The notes beneath the pieces were generated by a model. It was not told the origin of the DNA, made no database searches, and worked only from the letters and a program-made list of their open reading frames with translations. From Rhynchopus sp. YZ270_cl-10 (taxonomy: Eukaryota; Euglenozoa; Diplonemea; Diplonemida; Diplonemidae): a stretch of 64,000 bases of DNA. This document shows positions 49,558-60,150 of this stretch, piece after piece; the first letter of the stretch is position 1; each line of letters opens with the position of its first letter. The stretch is from contig OZ037927.1 in NCBI GenBank assembly GCA_964035575.1, positions 744,001 through 808,000 on the forward strand, written 5' to 3'. The position numbers and the translations under genes were made by a program.

Positions 49558-51350
49558 GGTTGGGAGGGGGTCTGGTTTGGGTGTGGTGTGTGGGTTTGGG
49601 TCTGAAGGTGAAGTGGGGGGGAAAAAAAAATCGATCGCATTTTTTTGGCCAAAGCCCTGATTCCTTTTTTGGTTTTTTTTTTGTTTCCCGCTGAGACATA
49701 CAGACAAATTCATTCACATATTTCATTTTATGAAAAATTTATTGGAATAGTGTAGTTGCCACCTGTGCAAGCTGCACTGTCCACTGTTTTACATCGTACT
49801 CAGCATTTGAGCTTTTTTTGAAAAATTGTAAAAAAATACGGAAATAAACAAGATCTACGGGTACAGGTACAAAAAAAAAAAGTAGCTTTTTTGGACATTT
49901 TTTGGGGGAGGGGGAGTTTTGAACGGATATTTTATTAGGGGGAAGGGAATATTTTGTTCGTTCACTTGATGGAACAGTTGTGGTGATTGCCAATAAAATA
50001 ACTGGCAAAAAGAGGCTGTTTTTTTTTTTTTTTCTTCATTTTTTTTTTTTTCTTTTTCTTCTTTTTTCAGGAAGGGTTGTTCTTTACAACCACTGTAAAC
50101 AGTGACAAATAATAATAATGACGAGGGGGCGAGCGCAGTTATATAGATGCACCTCCCTGTCATACAGTTCTAATAAAATTCTTGACTTGAAATACAAAAG
50201 CCCTCTCGTGAAACAGTGTACCTTTTGCATGGCTGTACCGGAGGTGGACCTCCCCAATCATGCAGTCCTACAATCCATTTTTTTCGTGGTTTACATCTGA
50301 TATGTACTCCTCTATATTTCTAACCATTTTTTGCATTGGTTTTACTTCTTTTTGCACGGATTTCTGGAGTTCTGTTTGGCGGTGTTTTAGCAGAAACCGG
50401 GGTCAAAATCAGGTGATACTGTTGAACCTCTTTAGGGTAACTGTATTTTTTTTTTTGTTTCTTGTCAACGTACGTACGATTTTCTGAAATCTGGAAAAAA
50501 AAAAAGAAAAAAAAAAAAAAAAAAAAAAAGTGGCTGGTGCTGCACTCATATTTTAGAGTAAAGGTACTTCAGAGTGTTCTTGCACACATGTGACCCCACC
50601 GTGGAGAGCAATCGGCTCGCGCAATCAAAGGAAAGCAAAGAAAAAGGGGAAGGGAAAAAAAAAGTTGGGTACCGTGCGCCTGCGGCGCTACCTGTTCCCA
50701 GTCAAAAACACCACAATTTTATCCTAGTTTGGATTTTCCGACCTGAAAATGACCCTTGTATACGAGTGTGGGTTCATATTTTGTGGAAAATTAAAGTCAC
50801 TAAATTTTTGTCCATTTTTCTGTATATCCCCCACCACACAACGGGCGGATTCTGGAAATGCAAATGCCCGTGTTTTCGGCAAAATATACACGCATGGGTG
50901 GGGCCTCTAAAATCTCGCCCCTCTGCTACCGTGTTTCTACAAGCAAACACTTGGCTCCTTATACTGACGGGTTTTGACCAAAACCAAGAACTTGTCCATT
51001 TCGGCAAATTGACCCCACCACACAACGGGCGGATTCCGGAAATGCGAATGCCGGTGTTTTCGGGCATTTTCATGTTTTCAGACGTCAGGATCAGGAAGAG
51101 AAAATCTGGGTTGTGGGATTTACCTTGCCCTCTTTACGTTACACTCATTTTGACCAAAACCAAGAACTTGTCCATTTCGGCAAAGTGACCCCACCACAGC
51201 GCGGGCGGATTCCGGAAATGCCAATCGCGGGATGTTTTGGGGCTGAAAACCCACTATTTTTTGAAAACAGCCTGGTTTCTGGTCTTTTGTGGGGTGGCGA
51301 CAGGGGGGTGTGGAAAAAAATATTCACAAAAAATATTTTCAAATTCTGTC
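49558..51350. other. Intergenic: PA2, S2 and D5 repeats
   Basis: PA2 (49733-49790), T-rich DNA (50015-50070), S2 (about 50183-50300), A-run (50495-50530), the TTGGGTACCGTGCGCCTGC module (about 50670-50695), then D5 units (50800-51250). No gene seen. Confidence 0.6.
50800..51250 (+). repeat. D5 repeat block, second site
   Basis: At least three units with ACCAAAACCAAGAACTTG, GACCCCACCAC and GGCGGATTCCGGAAATGC (cores near 50835, 51012 and 51185), as at 2445-2895. An inverted unit follows at about 51645-51735, directly before the 9-bp array. Confidence 0.7.
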
Positions 51351-51435
51351 GATCACAAAAAATCACAAAAAATCACAAAAAATCACAAAAAATCACAAAA
51401 AATCACGAAAAATCACAAAAAATCACAAAAGTGTA
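51345..51435 (+). repeat. Decamer array ATCACAAAAA, left copy
   Basis: About eight 10-bp units after GTCGATCACAAAAAATCAC. The same start and array recur at 52288-52380, on the other side of the 9-bp array, and in inverted orientation at 52390-52425. Confidence 0.85.
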
Positions 51436-51751
51436 CCGTTTTGGGCCGCTGTAATTGTGCTTTAATTCTGGTTTAATTCTGCTCAGTAATGCTCAGTTGT
51501 GCTCAGTTGTACGTAAGTGTGTAAGTTTCGCTTAAAATTGAACTTTTTCGGCGTGGCTGCATAACCGATTCCCTACCGTGTTTCTACCAGTTGTCATGCC
51601 GTTTTGGGGCATTCATGTGTTGGAAAAATTTTTTTTTTGTTTTCGTTGGTGAAGCTTTTAAACGGCGGTATTTGCATTTCCGGAATCCGTCCGACCAGTG
51701 GTGGGGTCAATTTGCCGAAATGGACAAGTTCTCGTTTTTGGTCAATTTCCG

Positions 51752-52222
51752 CAGTATACACAGTATACACAGTATACACAGTATACACAGTATACACAGT
51801 ATACACAGTATACACAGTATACACAGTATACACAGTATACACAGTATACACAGTATACACAGTATACACAGTATACACAGTATACACAGTATACACAGTA
51901 TACACAGTATACACAGTATACACAGTATACACAGTATACACAGTATACACAGTATACACAGTATACACAGTATACACAGTATACACAGTATACACAGTAT
52001 ACACAGTATACACAGTATACACAGTATACACAGTATACACAGTATACACAGTATACACAGTATACACAGTATACACAGTATACACAGTATACACAGTATA
52101 CACAGTATACACAGTATACACAGTATACACAGTATACACAGTATACACAGTATACACAGTATACACAGTATACACAGTATACACAGTATACACAGTATAC
52201 ACAGTATACACAGTATACACAG
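51752..52222 (+). repeat. Tandem array of the 9-mer CAGTATACA, about 52 copies
   Basis: Essentially perfect 9-bp units. Since 9 is a multiple of 3, every frame reads an endless tripeptide (SIH, VYT, QYT on the plus strand), so the long open frames here are artefacts. TATA-containing units with the near-palindrome GTATAC may extrude or slip. Confidence 0.97.
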
Positions 52223-52287
52223 GGGATTGGGAGTACAGTACACTACACTACCAGAGTGGGACAAAAAAAAAGCTCATCTCAAAATAT

Positions 52288-52430
52288 GTCGATCACAAAA
52301 AATCACAAAGTATCACAAAAAATCGCAAAAAATCGCAAAAAATCACAAAAAATCACGACCTGTCGCAAAGAATCACAAAGAAGAAAAATGATTCTTTGTG
52401 ATTTTTCGTGATTTTTCGTGACTGCCCAGT
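52288..52430 (+). repeat. Decamer array ATCACAAAAA, right copy with inverted end
   Basis: Starts GTCGATCACAAAAAATCAC like the left copy, runs to about 52380, then inverts (GATTTTTCGTGATTTTTCGT, 52393-52422), which allows a hairpin. Confidence 0.85.
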
Positions 52431-52572
52431 TCCGACCCCCCTTGTCGCCACCCCATTTTGGTGACTTTTTTTTTTTTTTTTTTCCTTTTTTTAAACGTAC
52501 GTACGTACAGAATTTCTGAGACGAAATGACAAGAAACAAAAAAATAAATACAGTTACCCTTATCGAAAAAAT

Positions 52573-52700
52573 AGAGTTGAAATACAAAGCCCTCTCATGA
52601 AACAGTGTACCATACATGACCATGGCTGTACCGGGGGAGGTGGACCTCCCCAAATCATGCAGTCCTACAATCCATTTTGTGGTTTACATCTGATTTTAAA
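52573..52700 (+). repeat. S2 dispersed repeat, representative copy
   Basis: GAGTTGAAATACAAAGCCCT, CTCATGAAACAGTGTACC, GGCTGTACCGGGGGAGGTGG, CATGCAGTCCTACAATCCAT, GTGGTTTACATCTGAT. Other copies: about 3390 (part), 11628-11745, 26708-26790, 26823-26935, 29078-29120 (part), 31247-31310 (loose), 50183-50300, 55078-55198, 56285-56330 (part). Two copies end within about 15 bp of a host stop codon (26951, 52704). Confidence 0.7.
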
Positions 52701-52703
52701 AGT

Positions 52704-54002
52704 TTATGCGAAGATCGTCCTCAGCCTTTGCGGAGAAGAAAAGCGTTTGACTAGGTCCGCATGCCGCCCTGCTACTAACGCGGCCTCCTGCCTTTCGAGC
52801 TGCAATCTTTGCTGTTTTAGGCGTATTTCGAGCTGGACGGAGGCATTTTCCGCTTCATCACTTTGCAGCCTTGAGGTATGTGATTCATTCATTTCCTGCT
52901 TTAGACGTTCTAAACGCTGTGTCTTCTCCTCGATTGCAACATCTACCTGTCTTAGGGCAGTTTCGTTGAGAAGCTGCTGGTTGCGGGAGGATTCTCTGGA
53001 CCACGATTCATGCTGTTTTGCGTCGTCAAAGGCGGCAATACGCTTTGCGAGAATGTCCACCGCATCTTTGTGTGCAGCATCCATTTCCTGCCGGGTCTTT
53101 TCCTTGTCACGAATTTCAGCCTCCCTTGCCGCAATGTTTTGTAGATGTTTGTCAGCCTCACGTTGTGCTTCAAGGATCCCCGCATTTACGTGACTATGTT
53201 TCTCCTCCAAAGTGTTCATTTCCTCTTGGTTTAATGCCACCCGTTCTTCGAGGCGAGACATTTCTCGTTGTTGTTCTTCTACTGCACGGACCAGCTCGTC
53301 AAGACGGAGTTGTGCTTTGCGCACATTGTCCTGCTGGTTGCGGAGGCGTGCTGAGGACTGTTCACGCTCGGCAGCCGCGTCTTGGAGCTGCAGTGTGCGT
53401 TCCGCCACCCGTTCGCTGAGAAGGCTGTGCCGGTTGGTGTCCTCACGATGCCGCAGCCTAAGGATATGTGTCTCATCCGCTAGCGCCTCCACCTCCAGTC
53501 GCGCCCTACGCTCCTCAGCCTCCGCATGCTGGCAGGCCACACGTGCACCATGTGTCCGCGACTCCCGTTCTGTCCCCGCGTCGGCACCGTCATCAGCAAG
53601 GCGACTCCGGTCCTCTCGCAATGAAGTAAGCGCCTGCCGTTCACGATCGATGTCTTGGGTGTACACTGAAAGGGGGAGAAGGAAGGAGTTCATTCAGGCA
53701 CTCCGCTAGGTACTAAAGTTCTGTTGATTGTCAACAGAACTTTTTGAAAATGGGGGAAAAAAGAAAAAAAAAAAAAGTTCTGCTAAGTGGTTCAGACCCG
53801 TTCTACCTGTCAAAAAAGCTCAGGAGAAGAAGATATGGAGAGGTGAGTGCTCAAACGTCCCAAAAAAGTCAAAATCGGGCGTTGGTAAAAAAAAAAGTTG
53901 CGTACCGTGCGCCTGCGGCGCAAGCATGTACCCCACCAACGTGGACCATCAACAGAATATTTTCAAAATCGGAAATCCTAGCGGAGAGCCTGAGTTCATT
54001 TG

Positions 54003-54033
<31 letters not shown>

Positions 54034-54874
54034 GTATTTTTCAGGCACTATAAAAGAGAAGAGGGAAAGGGGAGATATCAGAGATGACCTACATGATATT
54101 TCTCAGCGTTTTTTTTTTAGGGAAATTTGAGGATAAAAATTGGTGGAATAATCTAGAAAAAATTTTATTTCCCCGGTGTTCTGAAATTTTTTGGTTCTAC
54201 CCCGACGATCGAGGATGAGAATAAAGAGCAAAAAACCGCATACCAGAATCAAGCCAATAGAGCCTCGTTCTGTCCACCAGCAGCGTGAGAAGCGAGGGAT
54301 AGGAGTGGCAGAGGTGCTGAAACTCCTGCACATTGAGGAACGTATCGTGGTCCGCGTCGCTCATACGGAACATCTCCGCCGCATCTGCTGCGGGGATGCG
54401 CACCTTGCACCTCAGCAACGTTGCCTTAAAATCCTCTAACGCTATCTTCCCTTGCGACTTGAGGTCGATCTCCTGAAACATCAGTGGTATCGTCTCCGTC
54501 TGCGAGGCATTCGGCGCCAATCTTGCAAACGCCGATGCTGCCATCGATGCTGGCACCACCCCCACATCAATCCCCCCTCCTCCTCCTCCTCCTCTCTCCG
54601 GAACTACCGGAACTGGAACTGCTCGAGGAATTACAGACACTTCTTCTATTAAAGGAGACGGTGAAGCTATAGATGCAGGCGGCATTGGCGGGGTTGGGAC
54701 AAACGGCGATGGTGACGCCAACGGCGGGGTGGCAAGAGGAAGGGGAAGAGGAAGCGGGGGCTGTGTGCTATAACTCAATGCAGGGGAGGGACATTGCTCC
54801 AACCGTCCACCGCACTTCCAGCAAAACAGCGCTCCCTGGGAAGGGGCGGGAGTGCCGCATAATGTGCAATGCAT
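52704..54874 (-). CDS. Zinc-ribbon, EF-hand and coiled-coil protein, two exons, about 530 aa
   Basis: Exon 1 (54874-54244): a four-cysteine zinc ribbon (C3, C6, C18, C21), a Pro/Ser-rich linker with a Gly run (95-101), then an EF-hand pair whose second loop, DADHDTFLNVQEF (173-185), has canonical calcium ligands. Exon 2 (53665-52704): 320 residues of Glu/Arg/Gln-rich coiled coil. The link is a 578-bp intron, GTATGC at 54243 to CTTTCAG at 53666; the phases fit (G plus TG gives Val) and the junction reads LYWLDSVYTQDIDRERQALT. Without splicing exon 1 would end 15 residues on, at GSSRPHSYL-type sequence. A 298-bp MITE lies in the intron. A T-rich tract ends four bases before the ATG. Function: a calcium-responsive structural protein is a guess. 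Confidence 0.72.
53695..53992 (+). mobile_element. hAT-type MITE, 298 bp, copy 3, in an intron
   Basis: Same ends and length as 17572-17869, flanked by the exact 8-bp duplication AGTTCATT (53687-53694 and 53993-54000). It sits 21 bp upstream of the 3' splice site (53666-53668) of the EF-hand gene. It is nearly identical to the other two copies, so insertion is probably recent. Confidence 0.93.
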
Positions 54875-55500
54875 TTAACAAAAGAAAAACAAAAAAAAAA
54901 ACAAAACAAAAAAAGGGTATAATCAGAGCCCCTCCATTTACGGAGAAATTTAAGGGGAAATTTGTAGGTTATATAAACAACCCCCTATGGATAGGTGTGG
55001 TGTTTCTAAAGGGATGAGAGGGAAGGGGGTGATCCTGGAGGTGTTTTTTTTGAAGATGTTTTGAAACAAAAAAGGTAGGGTTGAAATACAAAATCCCTCT
55101 TGACAGTGTACCTTAGTACAAATGACCGGGTGTATCGGGGGTGGACACCCCCCCAACCCATGCAGTCCTACAATCCATTTCGTGGTTTACATCTAATATG
55201 TGCGCTACTCCCGCTTCCACTCATCAGCCAGACGAACGGGGGGTCATTGCAAACACAGGGACGCGAATCTTGTGTGATGTAGGGTCCGGTTGGGGGGGAA
55301 AAGATTAGTTGGTTCTCTCAGGAGTTTAGGAGTTTAGGAAAACAAAACAAAACCAAACACCACCCCCTTTTTTTGGTACATAATCACAAAGAGTGAAACA
55401 CTACAACATATGGTGGGGATGAGGGTTGCGCAGAGGGGGGTGGATAGCTTTTCTAACAGGGGAATTTCTAAGGTAGCAGGTATCAGTATGTAGTGGAGAA

Positions 55501-55659
55501 CACGACGTTGAAGTAAATGACTTTACTCGTGGTTTTACATGTAATTTTACTTGTGAAAATAGTTTACTTGTGGCACGTAAAAACGTAAAAACGTAAGCGT
55601 ACAGCTTAAAAAAAATGACACGTAGAACTACAAGTAAAGTAATTTACTTCAACGTCGTG
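55501..55659. mobile_element. Palindromic MITE-like element, 159 bp
   Basis: Ends CACGACGTTGAAGTAAAT and its complement, with pairing extending to about 30 bp (TACTTTACT). Interior rich in TTTACTTGTG and CGTAAAAACG motifs. The left 100 bp are repeated at 63531-63631; the ends resemble 6196-6348. No target duplication found. Confidence 0.75.
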
Positions 55660-56147
55660 AAGGAGAGAGAGAAGAGGGAGGTCGGTTCACATGGGGGAAA
55701 GGTGGGATCTACTATCTAGCTTCGACGGGGACAGGGATGTGCCATTGTTTTCTTGAGTCTGCGTGTTTATAGAAGAGGTCGCCCTTAGAGCTCTCGGTCA
55801 GGTACCACCTGTGCGGAGAGGGTGGGTTGAAAGTGTGTTTGTTTTGATTTTTTTTTTTGTTTTTGCTACTCCGTTTGTATTGTATTTCATTATAGTACTT
55901 TTGTAAGTTGAGAGGTAGGTGCGCTTCTTTGAGATAGCGACTAATTCCTGTTGAAAGCCTCACTACGAACTACAAGAAAAGAAGTACCACCTGTGCCTAG
56001 AGGGTTGGGCATGTGTTTGACAACGGAGGATTTTAGAGTGGATAACGCCTGAACGGAGTATAGCCCACTTTGTGTGTGGTTTGTTGTGATAATAGGGGGT
56101 AATTCTTGCGCAGAATATGGCCCCAATATGTGTGTTTGATAGAATTT

Positions 56148-56220
56148 TCCGCTGCGGGGGGAATTGAACCCCGGTCTGCCGGATGAGAGACGGCTGTTCT
56201 AACCACTATACTAGAGCGAA
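56148..56220 (-). tRNA. tRNA-Glu (CTC)-like sequence, probably a pseudogene or SINE head
   Basis: On the minus strand it starts TTCGCTC, has an A box TAGTATAGTGG, an anticodon loop CTCTCAT (anticodon CTC), and a B box GGTTCAATTCC. The acceptor arm pairs TTCGCT with AGCGGA (one G-U, position 7 unpaired). The 3' side of the T-stem has two extra C residues, and the D-stem and anticodon stem each have a mismatch. This argues against a fully functional tRNA. The sequence continues into a repeat shared with 9666 and 10346, so it may be the head of a tRNA-derived SINE. Confidence 0.5.
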
Positions 56221-56392
56221 TCTTGTGGGTATGTGTGTTTGATAACTACTAAGGGAGTAATTCTTGAATTTTCCGCTGCTGGGGAATTGTACCGTGCAGC
56301 CCTACATCCATTTCGAGGTTGGCATCTGATATGCCCACCCCACTGAAAAGAAAAATTTATAAGAGGGACCTAGGGTGACTAAACCTGCTTAG

Positions 56393-58482
56393 TCACCCTT
56401 CAATAACATAAACTACATACCCTGGGGGCAGGCTTTTGTTCATATGCTCTTCCTGCGGTTCTGGGCCGTATTGCATGACTAGCGCTTCGAATAGCGCTTC
56501 TTCGTGGCCTTTGAACTCGAGGAGGGTGTGCATCACGCTTGGAAGCTTGCCAGGGTTGTGGTATTGATAAAAGTCTAGCAGACGCCGGCGGAGGAGTGCA
56601 GAGACGCCGATTTTGCGGATGATCTCGCTTGGGTCCTTGAGGTATCCATTGCCTGGGGAGGCGAGGGGAGGGCTTGCCCGCGGGTCACGCAGGGATTGTG
56701 GGGTGGCAGGAGGTAACGGAAGCCCAACGCTCGGTCGTACATCTCCTTCCCCTAGGTTCGCGTTAAACCTTGTGTAAGACCGCCACCCAACAGCGTGTGT
56801 GTGCACATCACATTTGTTCTTAAAATAGACTAACACCCTTCCATCCGACGCAGTGTTCTTGAGACTATAGGTAAACCCATTGCAGTCTGGGTCTAGCCTC
56901 GCTGCGCTTCTTGCGTCCTCGATTGTCATCCATTTTGGGCCTCTTTTTAAGTCACCTCCCCTCGAGATATATCCTTGGAGTGGTGTAGTGAATGTGTCTG
57001 CTTCAATTAGCGGCTCTGCGGAAGCGTGAACGATAACCCCACCAGGACTGCCTACTGCGATGGAATGGGTGGTGGGTGCAGGGTGGGCTGGAGGGGGTGG
57101 GGAGACAGCGGTGTTCCTCGCAGTTCTGAGCTCCACCTCTTCGGGAGTCCCATCAGCCCAGCGGACCCGCTCAGATTCGAGCTGTTCAGACATCCGGTGC
57201 AACGACGCCATTTCCTCTGCAAGCTTCTTCTGCAACGCATCGCGGAGCAAATCCAAAATGTCATGATGTCTCTGCAGCACCCCGGACATCTCCTCGACCT
57301 CTCTGCTGTGATAGGTGATCCGCTCCTTAATCGTCTCCACATCCCCGATTTCAGGCTCCGCCGGATCATAAACGAGCGCTCTTGGGATTAGCCCAAACTC
57401 TTTGGGATTGGTCCTCCGCAGGCCCAGCCAAAGACGCCATTTATGGTAGCGTCTCCACAACGCAAGCATCGCCGCCAAAGAAAAGACCACATGCGCGCCT
57501 CTCCCATGCGCACGGAACAACTGCTCCCTTCTCTGTCTGTTTGCAACCCATGCCACCCACTGCTCGAGACGGCGTCTCAGAATCTCCCGATTCGTGGCTT
57601 CTTGCATTGTATGAGACAGCATATAACAGTGATAAGCAGAAAATTTCTGTCTTAGCATGTCATGTGTCAGAGGCGGGTGAAAGTCTTCGTACGCAGGTTC
57701 CAGCTCCGGCTCTACGTCTTCAAAGGGAAGGTCAGCAACGAGGGGCAGGTCATCTGCCTCGAGGGGGTTGGATAGCGGTGCTGGGGGTGGAGGAGGGGGT
57801 AGTTCGTCCTCAGCAGCCTCGGTACCGGGAGCGTTGCTGGCGACAGTGCCTGGGGCGGGTGTAGTGGGTAAAGGGGTAGGGGGCGCGGAAGATGTAAGCT
57901 TCAAGGCAGCGATGAGAGCTTCGTTTTCCTTGGCGAGTTTTTCGACGCGGGCCTGAAGGGGAGTGGTGTGTGGTGCGAGGAATTTATTTTCAAAAAAAAA
58001 TTAAAAAAAAGGTATCATTGGTGATCTGAAGGGGGGGGTAATTCGCACTTTTTTTGCGCCTCTTCATTCAGCCACACCAATTGGGTGATCTATAATTGTC
58101 TTCCGTGAGACATAACAACAGCCTTATTGTTTATAGACGACTATCACAAGAATAGCAAGCCACAATTTTTTGTTCTACACTATTCTTAAAAGGAGAGATA
58201 GAAGGGAGTACGCTTTTGCAGGTCAGAATTATTGGGTGGGCTTACAGACGAACAGCACAATACCTCAAGAACGGCTGTACGGCTTTCTAGCGTTTCCTGA
58301 GCGGTGTTGTCGTCTGCAAGCAGATCTTCCGCGACGTCCTTGGCAACATCAAGAAGCCCACCCCCTCCTCCATCAGCTTCGCCATCTACAGCTTTGTCAT
58401 CTTCTGCCACTCTGTCGCCAGCGTTCTTATCTGCTCCAGCTTCGCTTGGTGCTTTAACAGAGGGCAACGGAGCGTCACTCAT
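56393..58482 (-). CDS. Two-exon Pro-rich/helical protein with euglenozoan-type C-terminal domain, about 592 aa
   Basis: Exon 1 (58482-58264) encodes 73 acidic residues; exon 2 (57952-56393) encodes 519. The intron (311 bp) runs from GTATTG to CCCCTTCAG, phase 0. The junction makes an uninterrupted leucine zipper (LESRTAVLEARVEKLAKENE). Then a Pro-rich acidic stretch, a Trp/Arg-rich helical region (RLEQWVAWVANRQRR, ALWRRYHKWRLWLGL) that recalls centrin-binding repeats, a coiled coil, a domain with DPDCNGFTYS...VYFKN...GWRSYTRF, and a C-terminal part NPGKLPSVMHTLLEFKGHEE...YGPEP that I recall from kinetoplastid proteins. Exon 2 alone has no ATG at its start, which supports the spliced model. 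Probably cytoskeletal or basal-body associated; inference only. Confidence 0.72.
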
Positions 58483-60011
58483 ATGTACAGATTAGACCAA
58501 TACTGTACAGTTTTATTTTTATTTTATTTCCAACCCAAACTAAAAAGAAGAAGGGGAAAACAAAACAGTTCCAAGAGGGAATTTGAAAATGTTTTTTTTT
58601 TGTATGTTTTGAAAGTGCTTTGTACTCTGTTTAATTTTGTTTGATAGTTTTGTAGACGTGGAGTTGGAGAGGAAGGGCACGTTACTTTGTATTGAGATTA
58701 CGACTTATCCTCCCAGAGGTAGGGGGTGAATAGTACAATACCCAAACTACTCTAAAAAAAGAATGTCTGTGAAAGAGAGGTTCTGTTATAAAATGGTTCG
58801 GGGTGGGGTGTTTGTTGAAAAAGTTTAAAAAAAAAAAAAAATGTGGGAGGGGGGCGTTATCAGGGGGTTTAATAAATGTGGCTCCCAACAGGGTTCGCGC
58901 TATTTTAAGGGGGGGAAAAAATGAAAAGGGCTTACAAAAGCAATGAGGTGCAGTCTCATACTTTAGTTGAAAAAGAAGAAAAAGGGGGGGTGTATGTGAT
59001 GAACTTAAGCCTACGAGGCTCTTAATCACCTGATCACAATCGGTATCCAGGGCTTTCCGCAGGGGGGACCAGGGGGGACCGCTGGTCCCCCTGGCGGAAA
59101 AATGAAAAAATAAGGGGGGACCAGGGGGGACCAGCCTGCCCTTGAGGGTTCTGAGGCTTCCTATTTGGACTTTTCCAGATTTTTTACATTTTTTCGTGCC
59201 GTCCTGTCCCCGCACGTTCAAATACAGGCATAAAATACGGTTCCAGCTTCCCCTGCTCCTCTCAAAAATAAGGCAACAACGGGAGGCAACCGCGAACCCT
59301 GTGTGCGTCAGTTGCAGGCAAACGTCCAGCATCAGAGACATTTGAGGTTGTATACAAGAAGAAGGAGAAGACGTGTCAATCTCATTCAATTATGAGGGTT
59401 GGAAGACGGAGGAAATCAAAAATGTTGCGTACCGTGGCTTCGCCAGAAAATTTTGTTTTCGCAAAATATGGAAGTAAAATTGATGTTTCTGACGATAATT
59501 ACCAACGACGGTACCATTGTTATGGCAGCATTTTTTAGAAATGTTGCGTACCGTGGCTTCGCCTGGAACCTTGGGGTGCATGACCGCCGCTTCTTTTATA
59601 CATGTACTGAGGTTACTGATCAGAAGTCTGACACTCCCTGCGGCTTGTGGTTCACCCTCCCACCCTCGCACCTTCCACGATTTTGTGCATCAGAGGGGGG
59701 AAAGCGCGTCACCTCTCTGCACTGGCAGGGAGTCGCACGCACGAAGCGGCCGCTTTTACGGGGGGAAAGCTCGGGGCCCAAATCACGTGATTGACGAGAG
59801 CCCTGACAACAAGGCGCGGGAAAAAAATTTTTTTTCACCTTTTTTTGGCTGGTCCCCCTGGGAGGCCAAAACCCCAAATCCTGCGGAGAGCCCTGAGTAT
59901 CGAACAAAAAAAAAAGTGGGGGGGGTGATGACCCCATCCCACGCAAGCTCTCACGCTTCGGCGAAGCTCAGGCTTGGATCGAAAATGAACAGAGTAAAAA
60001 AAAAAAAAAAA

Positions 60012-60150
60012 GAAGAAATAGTAACTCTGATAGGTAAAAGGAAAAAAGGTTTTTTTCGTTGATTGCTCGATTACCCTGTTTGAGGGGTGATTGGCGACCC
60101 GTATCTGAGGAACTATTTCTCCTTTAAGCTACGCTTGTAGGAATAAAAAA
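60012..60150 (+). repeat. D2 dispersed repeat, copy 2
   Basis: Nearly identical to 43085-43225, including CTGTTTGAGGGGTGATTGGC and TAAGCTACGCTTGTAGGAAT before an A-run. Confidence 0.75.

Larger units (their letters stand above)
33400..49620 (-). repeat. Tandem segmental array of five galaxin-like gene units
   Basis: Units of about 2.0-2.4 kb each carry one gene, a conserved 3' flank (D6 repeat, a segment with GAGAGGGAACGGCTGTGTG, and ACAAACATATCTGGTGAACC) and a conserved 5' flank (CTGCAAAAACTCTTAGGG, then the S1-related unit). Start codons are at 35489, 37506, 44855, 47173 and 49557. Spacing is 2017, 7349, 2318 and 2384 bp; the second interval is long because of the 5-kb insertion at 37775-42789. 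Unit five has the most divergent flanks. Confidence 0.9.
54875..56392. other. Intergenic: S2, MITE, SINE-like DNA with tRNA-like head
   Basis: S2 (55078-55198), the MITE 55501-55659, two segments starting GTACCACCTGTGC (about 55800 and 55985), the GGATAACGCCTGAACGGAGT segment (about 56035-56095) that matches 9666 and 10346 in inverted orientation, and the tRNA-Glu-like sequence (56148-56220). A partial second GAATTTTCCGCTGC copy lies at 56269. No protein gene seen. Confidence 0.6.

Noticed and set aside
4661-52222. CRISPR arrays
   Set aside because: The tandem repeats have 8-10 bp units and no spacers.
51591-52411. Open frames over 200 codons on both strands (SIH, VYT, CIL repeats)
   Set aside because: Produced by a 9-bp tandem repeat without stop codons; no flanking gene structure.
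53666-53693. ATG at 53693 as the start of the coiled-coil frame
   Set aside because: This ATG lies in the MITE target duplication and the next bases form a pyrimidine-CAG 3' splice site, joining in phase to the EF-hand exon.
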